Source: Gammaproteobacteria bacterium
GTDB taxonomy: Bacteria; Pseudomonadota; Gammaproteobacteria; Steroidobacterales; GCA-2729495
NCBI GenBank assembly: GCA_030426355.1
Contig: JAUHYQ010000002.1
Span: 62,001 to 126,000 of the forward strand
DNA: 64,000 nucleotides
Direction of reading: 5' to 3'
The notes under the pieces were generated by a model, which saw only the letters and a list, made by a program, of their open reading frames with translations, searched no databases and was not told the origin of the DNA. Of the stretch, positions 7,209 to 17,081 are shown piece by piece (within the stretch, counting starts at the first letter, position 1; every line of letters begins with the position of its first letter). Position numbers and translations under genes: made by a program.

Positions 7209-9509
7209 GTGATCGAGTACCTGCCGGCACTGATTGCGGGGTTGGTGGCCATCGCGTTTGCGCTGGCGTGGTGGCTGACGCGCGCGCGTTTGCGCGCGCA
7301 GCAAGGCGGCGTTCGGAAGCTGTTCAATGAAGTTGTCGAGGTTGCGGAAAATTCCAGTTTCGGACGACGCATAGAGTCCTTCGATGATCAGGATTTACAT
7401 CGGCTGGGCGAAAGTATCAATCAACTTTTCGAAACCCTGCACGCCAGGGATGCGCAGGCGCGTCAGCGCGAGGAGTTGTTCAAGGATCTGGCGAACGTTA
7501 TGCCCGAGGTTGTGCTGGTGCACAGCGACACCATTCTGTTTGCCAACGCCGAGGCGGGCAATTTGCTGGGCGTAAAGCCCGAAGAACTCATCGGCCGCGA
7601 CGTCACGGATCTGGTTCGTCCCGCATACCGCAAGCTGGCACGCAAAGTTATTAACCAGCAGTTAGATGGCAAGAAAAAAGGCGTGCGTTACGAGTTGCAA
7701 CTGATCGACGGCGAGGAGCGCACGCGCTGGGCCGAGGCCACCGGCATGCGCATTCGTTATCGGGGTCGTCCGGTTGTGCTGACGGTTGCGCGCGATATCA
7801 CCTATCGCAAAAGCGTGGAGTCGGCGCTCGGCCGCGGCCGCCAGCAGGCGCAAATTACCCTGGAGTCACTGGGCGAAGGCGTGATCACCACCGATGTCGA
7901 TGGCGTCATTGACTACATGAATGAGGCGGCAGAGAAGCTGACGGGTCAGTCTCGGCAGCAATCGATCGGGCAGGCATTTTCGAAAGTCGTGAAACTGGTT
8001 GATGAAACCGACCGCCGCGATCTGGGCGATCCGGTTAGCCGCTGTCTGGCGCAAAAACATCGCGTTGCCATGGGTCGCCGGGCGTTACTGATGCAGAACG
8101 GTGGCAGCAGCGAAATATCCATCGATGCGGCAGCGGCGCCCATTATTGCGCCCGACCGCAGTATTACGGGCGCCGTTGTGATCATGCGCGATGTTGGTGA
8201 GTTGCGGGGAATGACTCGCGAGATGAGTTATCAGGCATCGCATGATGCATTAACCGGCCTGATCAATCGGCGCGAATTCGAGCGACAGGTAAACATTGCC
8301 ATTGAGGCATCCCGGTCGGAAGGTGCCCAGCACGTGCTGTGCTATATGGATCTTGATCGCTTCAAAGTAGTCAACGACACCAGCGGGCATGCTGCCGGGG
8401 ATAATTTGCTGCGGGAAATCGCCGGATTGTTGCGCAAACATGTGCGTGATTCCGATGTGGTGGCCCGCCAGGGGGGCGATGAATTCGGCATGTTGCTGGT
8501 GGGTTGTCCTCTGGACAAAGCGCGACAAATTGCGGAAGACGTTTGCCGGGCAGTGCGCGACTATCGTTTTGTCTGGCAGGATCGAATTTTTGAAATCGGC
8601 ATCAGCATCGGTTTAGTCGAAATCAGCGGCAATAATGTCACCCTGGAAGACATGCTGAGCGCGGCCGATTCGGCTTGTTACGTGGCCAAACAGGAAGGTC
8701 GCGGGCGAGTGCACGTTTATTCGGCACGGGATGAAGCAGCGGCCCGGCAACGCGGCGAAATTCATTGGCTGCGCAAATTGCAGTCGGCTATCCGCGAGGA
8801 ACGATTTGAGTTGCACGTGCAGCCGATTATTTCCGTCGCGGGCCGCATTCCGCGCGGCCCTGCGGTCGAAGTGCTGCTGCGCATGCGTGACGAAGACGGT
8901 GGCGGCCTGGTTGCGCCGGGCGACTTTATCCCGGCGGCAGAGCGCTATCAGTTGATTGGTGCGCTGGATCGCTGGGTGGTGCAAACCACGCTCGCATCGG
9001 TCGTGAGCGGGGGCATACGGCTGCCCGATGAACGCAGTGTTGCTATCAATATTTCCGGCCAGACGATGTCCGAGGACGGCTTTCTGGATTTTGTGGTCGA
9101 AGCTTTGGATCATTCCGGCGTAAATCCTGAACAGATTTGTTTTGAGGTTAGTGAGGGTGATGTGTTGCGCGATCTGGATCATGCCCGGCGCTTTATCGGT
9201 GTACTTCATGGCATGGGCTGTACCTTTAGCCTGGATGATTTCGGCAGCGACGTCGGTTCTCTGTCGAGCCTCAAGAGTCTGGGGATCGATTTTCTCAAGC
9301 TCGATGGTTCGTGCACCCGCAATCTGGCTGTCGACAGCGTCAGCCATGAACTGGTGTCGGCGGTGACGAGGCTTTCACGTGCGGTCGGCTTTAAGGTGGT
9401 TGCAGAACAAGTCGAAGACGAAGCCGGCTTCGACGGTTTACGTGATCTGGGCGTGAATTTCATTCAGGGCAACTTTATCGAAGCACCTCATGCGATCAGG
9501 CACCACTAG
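7209..9509 (+). CDS. Membrane PAS-PAS-GGDEF-EAL cyclic-di-GMP protein
   Basis: A 766-residue bifunctional-type c-di-GMP enzyme. The GTG at 7209 puts the N-terminus directly at a transmembrane helix (about 5-25), then a HAMP-like linker, PAS domain 1 (about 90-200) and PAS domain 2 (about 217-330). The GGDEF domain (about 344-505) has an intact RQGGDEF motif near 421, so diguanylate cyclase activity is plausible. The EAL domain (about 515-765) reads EVL instead of EAL near 553 but keeps the NIS asparagine, EVSE, DDFGS, the lysine in FLKLDG and AEQVE, so phosphodiesterase activity may remain. It is a monocistronic sensor. The ligand of the PAS domains is unknown. Confidence 0.92.
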   Translation: MIEYLPALIAGLVAIAFALAWWLTRARLRAQQGGVRKLFNEVVEVAENSSFGRRIESFDDQDLHRLGESINQLFETLHARDAQARQREELFKDLANVMPEVVLVHSDTILFANAEAGNLLGVKPEELIGRDVTDLVRPAYRKLARKVINQQLDGKKKGVRYELQLIDGEERTRWAEATGMRIRYRGRPVVLTVARDITYRKSVESALGRGRQQAQITLESLGEGVITTDVDGVIDYMNEAAEKLTGQSRQQSIGQAFSKVVKLVDETDRRDLGDPVSRCLAQKHRVAMGRRALLMQNGGSSEISIDAAAAPIIAPDRSITGAVVIMRDVGELRGMTREMSYQASHDALTGLINRREFERQVNIAIEASRSEGAQHVLCYMDLDRFKVVNDTSGHAAGDNLLREIAGLLRKHVRDSDVVARQGGDEFGMLLVGCPLDKARQIAEDVCRAVRDYRFVWQDRIFEIGISIGLVEISGNNVTLEDMLSAADSACYVAKQEGRGRVHVYSARDEAAARQRGEIHWLRKLQSAIREERFELHVQPIISVAGRIPRGPAVEVLLRMRDEDGGGLVAPGDFIPAAERYQLIGALDRWVVQTTLASVVSGGIRLPDERSVAINISGQTMSEDGFLDFVVEALDHSGVNPEQICFEVSEGDVLRDLDHARRFIGVLHGMGCTFSLDDFGSDVGSLSSLKSLGIDFLKLDGSCTRNLAVDSVSHELVSAVTRLSRAVGFKVVAEQVEDEAGFDGLRDLGVNFIQGNFIEAPHAIRHH

Positions 9510-9618
9510 TTGCGGCAAAGCTCTTTGGCACATCCCCAAAAATAACGCCTAAATAACAGTTCGGGGTGGCCTGCCTCCCAGATATTGTTGTTTTCCGAAT
9601 CGTTAAGGCGTTTCTATT

Positions 9619-9820
9619 GTGCGTGGATCTATTCCAGTATCCATTAAGTTGTATGGCGCTATTGCTGCTTCGTTTGCGGCTATGTTTGCCGGTGCACCGG
9701 TTGTAGCAGAGTCCGCCGGGATTGATGCATCAGCGCCGTTAGAGCATCAGGTTGAAGTGAAGCTGGTGCAGGCTGCCCCCGGGCTTGACGGCGAAGATCT
9801 CTACATCGCCAATTGCTCCC
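9619..9820 (+). pseudogene. Truncated 5' end of an exported, probably c-type cytochrome gene
   Basis: A GTG-started frame encodes a signal peptide (KLYGAIAASFAAMFAGAPVVA, about residues 9-29), a mature start, and then GLDGEDLYIANCS near residues 55-67. This is exactly the lead-in that normally precedes the CxxCH haem site of small c-type cytochromes. After the cysteine the sequence stops looking like a cytochrome: from about 9820 the frame is merely the antisense of the neighbouring cytochrome b5 gene and continues to a stop at 9981. I infer that the gene was broken at a rearrangement junction. The weak ribosome site (AAGG at 9605-9608) and the short start leave its identity uncertain. Confidence 0.55.
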
Positions 9821-10165
9821 ACTGGTCAGGTGGCCAATCCGATATCCGGGCAGCATTGCGTCCGCCGCCGGACTGTGCGGCCGGCCATAGCCTTTGGTCC
9901 TGTAGGGCTCGGTGGCATCTTTTCCACACCAGGGCGTCATCACGGCAGGTGGCGTCGGATGCCGCTGGAGATAGTCGCTGAAGTCATACACCTCTAAATT
10001 TATGGCCATCCAGCAATCGTCGGGGCTGCTGTGCCGTGAGAGTTCTTCCTGGCTGAAGCGCCGCTCTGCATCCGGAAGGTCTTCCCTTGCCAGTTGTGCA
10101 AAAGCCCAGATGGACAGCACGCTGCCCCAGAAAGCAGAGAAGGCAAAGAACATGAATCGATTCAT
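9680..10165 (-). CDS. Membrane-anchored cytochrome b5-like haem protein, 3' end altered
   Basis: Starts at ATG 10165, overlapping the reductase stop codon (ATGA). An N-terminal hydrophobic anchor (FMFFAFSAFWGSVLSIWAFA) is followed by a cytochrome b5-type domain: FSQEELSRHSSPDDCW, then the haem-ligand region YLQRHPTPP, and a second candidate ligand in GRPHSPAAD. The recognisable domain ends at GYRIG, near nucleotide 9843. The remaining ~50 codons to the stop at 9680 are antisense to the cytochrome-c-like fragment and resemble nothing. The natural 3' end therefore seems lost, and the protein either carries a foreign tail or is degraded. Haem binding itself looks intact. It presumably exchanges electrons with the upstream flavoprotein. 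Confidence 0.7.
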   Translation of the reverse strand: MNRFMFFAFSAFWGSVLSIWAFAQLAREDLPDAERRFSQEELSRHSSPDDCWMAINLEVYDFSDYLQRHPTPPAVMTPWCGKDATEPYRTKGYGRPHSPAADAMLPGYRIGHLTSGSNWRCRDLRRQARGQPAPASLQPDALTALMHQSRRTLLQPVHRQT

Positions 10166-11466
10166 AGCAGATCGAACTCCTCTGTGGCGACAGAAGAGCG
10201 TGGAATACCCGCAGCGCTGGCCAGCTTCAGGGCCAGATCGATAAGCGGTTGCGGCCCGCAAACCAGCAGCCGCCGCTGAGCGAGATCCGGTATGCGGTAT
10301 TCCAGGAACGTGCGGGACAGGGGCCCTTCTTCCGCAAAGTAATGGGCATGCATGCGCAGGCCATCCACCGCGGCCACGATAGTGACAAGTTCCTCCTCAA
10401 AATAGGCTCGGGAAGGATCGTTGGCGCAATAGATGATGTGCGCATCGATTCCTCTGCCCGCTAGTGCGAGCGAGCGCGCTGCGGAAACGAAGGGGGTCAT
10501 CCCGATACCGCCGCCGATCCAGACGGCGGGTTCAGCGGAAGCCAAGGGCAGGAATTGCCCGTATGGCCCTTCGATGGCGGCCAGACTACCCGCTTTCACG
10601 GTCATCAGCGCCCGGGTCGCATCACCGAGATCCTTGATGGCGATGCGAAGATCCGCTTCGCTGGGCGCGCTCGACAGGGTATAGGGATGTTCCTCACTAC
10701 GACCTGAAGTGAGCTCCGGATCGAATGGCGTCAGGTAGACGAACTGTCCCGGCTCATAGTCGAGACGGGGTCCCTGCAGGGTCAGTTCAACAACCCCATC
10801 GGTCAGGGGTGCCACGGCAGTGATGGTGTAGGCACGCCGGCCAAGCAGGCGGGAGAACAGCAGCCGCCAGCACAGTGCCGCTGCCGCCATACCGCCGAGC
10901 CCCAGCCACAAAACATATCCGGCCGGCATCGGCAGCAGCGTGGCAAGTGATAAAGCATGCAGGATGCCGAGCAGCGCAGCTGCTCCGGAGAGCCGGTGCA
11001 GCATTTTCCAGTGCCGGTAATCGGGTTTCCCGAAAAAAGCGAAGGTAGGCGCCAGGAACGCCATCATCGCGATCAGCCCCGCCCAGCCGGCCCAGATCAT
11101 CCAGTGGCTGAAAGCGGGGGTGAGTACTGCAAGCACTGCGGCGGGACCATCAGGGGCGCGGGCCAATGCGGCGAGCAGCGGATGAAGCAGGAGCGCAACA
11201 AAACTCGCCGCGCCAAGCCAGTGGTGAATACGCCACAGCCGCAGCAATCCGCCAAAGGGAATATCCCACCGGGGCACGCGAATGCTGAGTATCAGTGCCA
11301 GCAGCAACCAATGCAGACCGGCAATGCCGATAACTTGTCCGGCAATTCTCCAGCCGGTTTGCTGACCTGCGTCCGGCCATGCCGATAACAGTGCCCAGAT
11401 CGGGGGCGGCAATGCGGCTGCCAGCAACAAGCCGGCTGCTACCCAGCTTGTTAAGGTATGTTTCAC
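10162..11466 (-). CDS. Ferric-reductase-like transmembrane flavoprotein (FAD/NAD(P) oxidoreductase)
   Basis: About 434 residues from the GTG at 11466, chosen because GAGGGGAG lies about 11 bp upstream and the protein then opens with a membrane helix; the frame stays open upstream to 11604. The first ~220 residues hold about six helices with paired histidines (RIHHWLGA, LLHPLLAAL, MLHRLSG, ILHALS) typical of bis-haem ferric reductase membrane domains. Then come an FAD-binding beta-barrel (YEPGQFVYL, HPYTLSSAP) and an NAD(P)-binding domain (WIGGGIGMTPF, LLVCGPQPLID). It would pass electrons from NAD(P)H through FAD to membrane haems. The ATGA overlap with the cytochrome b5 gene implies translational coupling. 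Confidence 0.82.
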   Translation of the reverse strand: MKHTLTSWVAAGLLLAAALPPPIWALLSAWPDAGQQTGWRIAGQVIGIAGLHWLLLALILSIRVPRWDIPFGGLLRLWRIHHWLGAASFVALLLHPLLAALARAPDGPAAVLAVLTPAFSHWMIWAGWAGLIAMMAFLAPTFAFFGKPDYRHWKMLHRLSGAAALLGILHALSLATLLPMPAGYVLWLGLGGMAAAALCWRLLFSRLLGRRAYTITAVAPLTDGVVELTLQGPRLDYEPGQFVYLTPFDPELTSGRSEEHPYTLSSAPSEADLRIAIKDLGDATRALMTVKAGSLAAIEGPYGQFLPLASAEPAVWIGGGIGMTPFVSAARSLALAGRGIDAHIIYCANDPSRAYFEEELVTIVAAVDGLRMHAHYFAEEGPLSRTFLEYRIPDLAQRRLLVCGPQPLIDLALKLASAAGIPRSSVATEEFDLL

Positions 11467-11586
11467 CGTATGGTCCACTCCCCTCACTGCAAAAACCTGT
11501 GGGCAGGGATCATTCTCGACAATGGGATCCGGGCGTGCAAGCAGATTCGCAGGTACTGCCGGCTCCGCTTTGGACAACCGGTGCAT

Positions 11587-11619
11587 AAAAAAAGCCCGGC
11601 ACATGGCCGGGCTTTTTTT
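11587..11619 (-). terminator. Intrinsic terminator, mainly for hppA, usable in both directions
   Basis: GCCCGGC / GCCGGGC stem with a 5-base loop, flanked by seven A on one side and seven T on the other. It lies just after the hppA stop on the minus strand, and its symmetry means it could also stop transcription coming from the left. Confidence 0.92.
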
Positions 11620-11639
11620 GGTTTCGAAGAACGTCGCTG

Positions 11640-13784
<2,145 letters not shown>

Positions 13785-13848
13785 GGTGATTGTTACTCCG
13801 AAAATTAGGGTCTTACGAGGTGGTAAGGCCTCAGAAGGCCCACGCAAC

Positions 13849-15120
13849 CTACCTTAGCTTAAATTCCTTGTCCAGCTTACGTTTGACCGGCACGTTCTTC
13901 AGTTCAACGTATACCGGCAGTCCGTCCTTATAGGGCGGATAGTCTTCGCCCTTTATAAGAGGCTCCAGATAGCGACGACAGGCCGCTGTGATGCCAAACC
14001 CGTCTTTGGTAATAAAGTTCTTGGGCATCATTTTCTCTTTGTTGGCGACCTTGCTCAGCGGGGCTTTGCCAATGCTCCATCGGTAGGGCTTGTCGGATTT
14101 GCGCACGATGGCCGGCATGACCGAATTTTCGCCTGCCAGCGCCATTTCCACGGCGGCTTTGCCGACGGCATAGGCCTGCTCTACATCGGTTTTCGACGCA
14201 ATGTGCCGCGCGGAGCGTTGCAAGTAGTCGGCCAGTGCATAGTGATACTTGAAGCCCAGTTCATCGCGCACCATCTGTGCGACCACCTGTGCCACGCCGC
14301 CCAGTTGCTTGTGGCCAAAAGCGTCGGTGGTGCCGGCATCGGCCAGGAAGGTGCCATCTTTGTAGGCGGCGCCCTCACTGACGACCACGACGCAGTATTC
14401 GTTTTTCGCCACGCATTCTTTTACTCGTTGCAGAAAGGCTCGCTTGTCAAACGGTACTTCGGGAAACAATATGATGTGTGGTGCCTCGTCCGGGCCTTTG
14501 CCGGCTAGTCCCCCTGCAGCGGCGATCCAACCGGCATGGCGACCCATCACTTCCAGCACAAACACTTTGGTCGATGTGCGGGCCATGGAAGCGACGTCAA
14601 GTGCCGCCTCTTTGGTGGACACGGCAATGTATTTGGCAACCGAGCCAAAGCCGGGGCAGGTGTCGGTGATGGGCAAATCGTTGTCCACGGTTTTCGGAAC
14701 ATGAATGGCCTGCACCGGGAAGCCCATCTTTTTGGACAGCTGCGAAACTTTGTAGCAGGTGTCCGCGGAATCGCCGCCACCGTTGTAGAAAAAATAGCCG
14801 ATGTTATGCGCCCTGAAGACTTCCATCAGCCTTTCATACTCGGCACGGTTTTCTTCGAGGCCTTTAAGTTTGTAGCGGGCAGAGCCAAATGCGCCGCCGG
14901 GCGTATGTCTCAGGCCGGCGATTGTTTTCGTGCTTTCGCGACTGGTGTCGATCATGTCCTCGGTCAATGCCCCGATGATGCCGTTGCGCCCGGCATAGAC
15001 CTTGCCGATCTTGTCCTTATGCTTGCGCGCCGTTTCAATGACACCACAGGCGCTCGCGTTGATGACGGCGGTGACACCACCGGACTGGGCATAAAAGGCA
15101 TTTTTTCTGGCTGCGGCCAT
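13849..15120 (-). CDS. pfp: Pyrophosphate-dependent 6-phosphofructokinase
   Basis: Reversibly phosphorylates fructose 6-phosphate using PPi. The 423-residue protein has [12 protein letters not shown] near 145, where the lysine (ATP enzymes read PGTIDND) marks PPi use, and [10 protein letters not shown] near 112, where the second glycine of the ATP enzymes' GGDGS is replaced by an acidic residue. Substrate motifs [10 protein letters not shown] and the C-terminal half are typical of the family's group common in methylotrophs and marine gammaproteobacteria. AGGA precedes the ATG. It lies directly upstream of hppA on the same strand and divergent from adk, so PPi is both a substrate here and an ion-pump fuel next door. 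Confidence 0.93.
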   Translation of the reverse strand: MAAARKNAFYAQSGGVTAVINASACGVIETARKHKDKIGKVYAGRNGIIGALTEDMIDTSRESTKTIAGLRHTPGGAFGSARYKLKGLEENRAEYERLMEVFRAHNIGYFFYNGGGDSADTCYKVSQLSKKMGFPVQAIHVPKTVDNDLPITDTCPGFGSVAKYIAVSTKEAALDVASMARTSTKVFVLEVMGRHAGWIAAAGGLAGKGPDEAPHIILFPEVPFDKRAFLQRVKECVAKNEYCVVVVSEGAAYKDGTFLADAGTTDAFGHKQLGGVAQVVAQMVRDELGFKYHYALADYLQRSARHIASKTDVEQAYAVGKAAVEMALAGENSVMPAIVRKSDKPYRWSIGKAPLSKVANKEKMMPKNFITKDGFGITAACRRYLEPLIKGEDYPPYKDGLPVYVELKNVPVKRKLDKEFKLR

Positions 15121-15209
15121 GCAACGATTTCCTGTTGAATTGTCGGAGGTGCAACGATTGTTGCCGCCGCATACTGCCCGACAGCGGCCCGGCCTACAAG
15201 TGGCTGCCG

Positions 15210-15238
15210 TTGACCTGCATGGTTGCAGACGTTAGCTT
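15210..15238 (+). promoter_or_regulatory. Putative sigma-70 promoter of adk
   Basis: TTGACC (15210-15215), a 17-bp spacer, and TAGCTT (15233-15238), about 40 bp before the adk ATG. It lies in the 157-bp gap shared with the divergent PPi-PFK gene. Confidence 0.45.
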
Positions 15239-15277
15239 ACGCGGCATCACAATCCACTGATTACTGGGCTTGAAAGC

Positions 15278-15925
15278 ATGCGCATCGTATTTTTGGGGGC
15301 GCCGGGATCCGGCAAAGGTACACAGGCCAAGCGCCTTATGGAGGAGCATGGGCTGCCGCAGGTTTCTACCGGGGACCTCTTAAGGGCAGCGGTCGCAGCC
15401 GATACCGCGCTGGGTCGGCGGGCCAAGGCCGCAATGGATGCCGGCGAACTGGTCACCGATGACATCGTGCTGGGCATTATTGCCGAGCGGTTGGCGCAGG
15501 ACGATTGCAGCGGCGGGTTTATCCTTGACGGTTATCCGCGCAATCTCCAGCAGGCCCGTGATCTCGAGCCCGTGCTTGCGGAAATCGGACAAAGCCTCGA
15601 CAGCGCGGTGTTGCTGGACGTTGATATGGATATTCTGATGAAGCGGCTGACCGGGCGTCGGACTTGCTCGCTGACTGGCAAGCTGCTCAACGTCTATTAT
15701 TCGCCACAGGAAGAACTGGATGCCTGCACCCAGGCCGGCGGTGAACTCGTGCAGCGCGCCGATGACAATGAAGAAACCATTGGCAATCGTCTGAAGGTAT
15801 ACCGCGAGCAGACCGAGCCGCTGATCGATTTCTACCGTGATGCGGGGTTACTCAAAACCGTCGCAGGCGAGGGCAGTATTGACGAGATTTATGCGCGCCT
15901 GAAACGCACGCTCGGTATGTCCTGA
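15278..15925 (+). CDS. adk: Adenylate kinase
   Basis: Interconverts ATP + AMP and 2 ADP in the cytoplasm. The 215-residue long form has the P-loop GAPGSGKGTQ (7-16), the AMP-site STGDLLR, DGYPRN near 84 and a full LID domain. The LID keeps two of the four positions that hold zinc in Gram-positive and some other enzymes: C-x2-T-x16-C-x2-A in place of C-x2-C-x16-C-x2-C/D. It is a zinc-lid framework with half the ligands missing. It is divergent from the PPi-PFK gene and close to hppA, which suits a cell where PPi and adenylate balance are linked, though adk is also found in many other contexts. Confidence 0.97.
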   Translation: MRIVFLGAPGSGKGTQAKRLMEEHGLPQVSTGDLLRAAVAADTALGRRAKAAMDAGELVTDDIVLGIIAERLAQDDCSGGFILDGYPRNLQQARDLEPVLAEIGQSLDSAVLLDVDMDILMKRLTGRRTCSLTGKLLNVYYSPQEELDACTQAGGELVQRADDNEETIGNRLKVYREQTEPLIDFYRDAGLLKTVAGEGSIDEIYARLKRTLGMS

Positions 15926-15939
15926 GTGTATTTGTATTA

Positions 15940-17052
15940 TCAGGTCAGGTTTGCAAGCGTAGCCTGAAGGGTCTTGCCGATTATTTCGTAACGCCAGCCT
16001 GACAATATGCGGGTGCCGGTTTCGCCGCGCATCAACGCGTTGATATCTCGTCGGCTGGCCAGCACTTCAGCCGGAATCTGCAGTTCTTCGGCCTTGGCCC
16101 GCACACGTTTTGCGAGCTCCGAGCTTTGTTTGCTATCGCGATCGCGGTCAGGGATTTCCTGGCGGAATTCTTCGGGCCGGGTCGAATAATCCGCGTTGCC
16201 CTGGGCTACCGCTGCCAGCAGGTCCGTCGCTTGCCGGTTCGCCAGCCCTGCGGGCACATCCCGGACGGCGGCCAGGCTGTCGGCATCCGGCGGATTTGCC
16301 GCAGCAATAGCCACCAACGCTTTATCGTCCATAATCCATTTACGCGGTTTGTCCAGTGTCACGGCACGTTGTTCGCGCCATGCGGACAGTCGTCGGGCGC
16401 GCGCTTGTTGTTCCGCGGGCATGAACGGGATGCTTTTGACCCGTTGCCAGGCATTCTCGATGTCCGGCTGGTAAAAGCGTACATCGCACAATGCCGCACT
16501 GTCTTCGATGGCCCACTGATAGCGGCCCAGTGACTGCAGGCGATCGCGCAACACCTGGTGCATGCCGCCCAGGTAGACCACGTCTTTGGCGGCATAGTCG
16601 AGTTGCTCGTGGGTCAGTGGTCGACGGGTCCAGTCGGTGCGCGTTTGCTCCTTGCTCAGACTGACACTGGCGAGTTCTGCGACCAGCCCCGCGTAGCCAA
16701 TCTGGGGCTGATAGCCCAATAATGCCGCGCACAGTTGCGTATCGACAAGATTCTGCACGATTGCCTGGCGATGGAACCACATCACTTCGAGGTCCTGCGT
16801 TGCCGAATGCATGATGACAGTCCTTTCGGGATCAAACAGTAGCTCCCAGAAGCGGTCGAAGTTCAAATCGGCGAGCGGATCCACGCACACAGCGGTGTCG
16901 CCCGCTGCGATTTGCACCAGCCCCAGTTGCGGGGCGTAGGTGCGAGTGCGCACAAACTCGGTATCCAGCCCGATCAAGTCACAGCCGGCGACGGTATCGC
17001 ACAGCAGGTTGAGATCAGTCTGTTGTTCAATGAGCAGGGGGAGGGTTGGCAT
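15940..17052 (-). CDS. rnd: Ribonuclease D
   Basis: 3'-5' exoribonuclease that trims tRNA and other stable RNA 3' ends. The start at 17052 (MPTLPLLIEQQ) gives 370 residues, the family norm. The exonuclease core is of the DEDDy type: LDTEFVRTRTY (DxE near 30), MHSATQDLEVM near 84, and LDYAAKDVVYL (Tyr and Asp near 166). An HRDC domain (RRLSAWREQRA onward, about 216-290) follows, with a second helical domain at the C-terminus. Its start codon is only 29 bp from that of the divergent mpl gene, so the promoters of the two genes must overlap or lie inside each other's coding sequence. It converges on adk. Confidence 0.95.
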   Translation of the reverse strand: MPTLPLLIEQQTDLNLLCDTVAGCDLIGLDTEFVRTRTYAPQLGLVQIAAGDTAVCVDPLADLNFDRFWELLFDPERTVIMHSATQDLEVMWFHRQAIVQNLVDTQLCAALLGYQPQIGYAGLVAELASVSLSKEQTRTDWTRRPLTHEQLDYAAKDVVYLGGMHQVLRDRLQSLGRYQWAIEDSAALCDVRFYQPDIENAWQRVKSIPFMPAEQQARARRLSAWREQRAVTLDKPRKWIMDDKALVAIAAANPPDADSLAAVRDVPAGLANRQATDLLAAVAQGNADYSTRPEEFRQEIPDRDRDSKQSSELAKRVRAKAEELQIPAEVLASRRDINALMRGETGTRILSGWRYEIIGKTLQATLANLT

Positions 17053-17081
17053 AGCGCCGCAGTGTAGTGGATGATGTCGGC

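Noticed and set aside
8613-9347. 244-codon minus-strand frame opposite the EAL domain
   Set aside because: Shadow of the EAL-encoding sequence.
9820-9981. Second half of the cytochrome-c-like frame as coding sequence
   Set aside because: It is antisense to a cytochrome b5 domain and has no cytochrome features.
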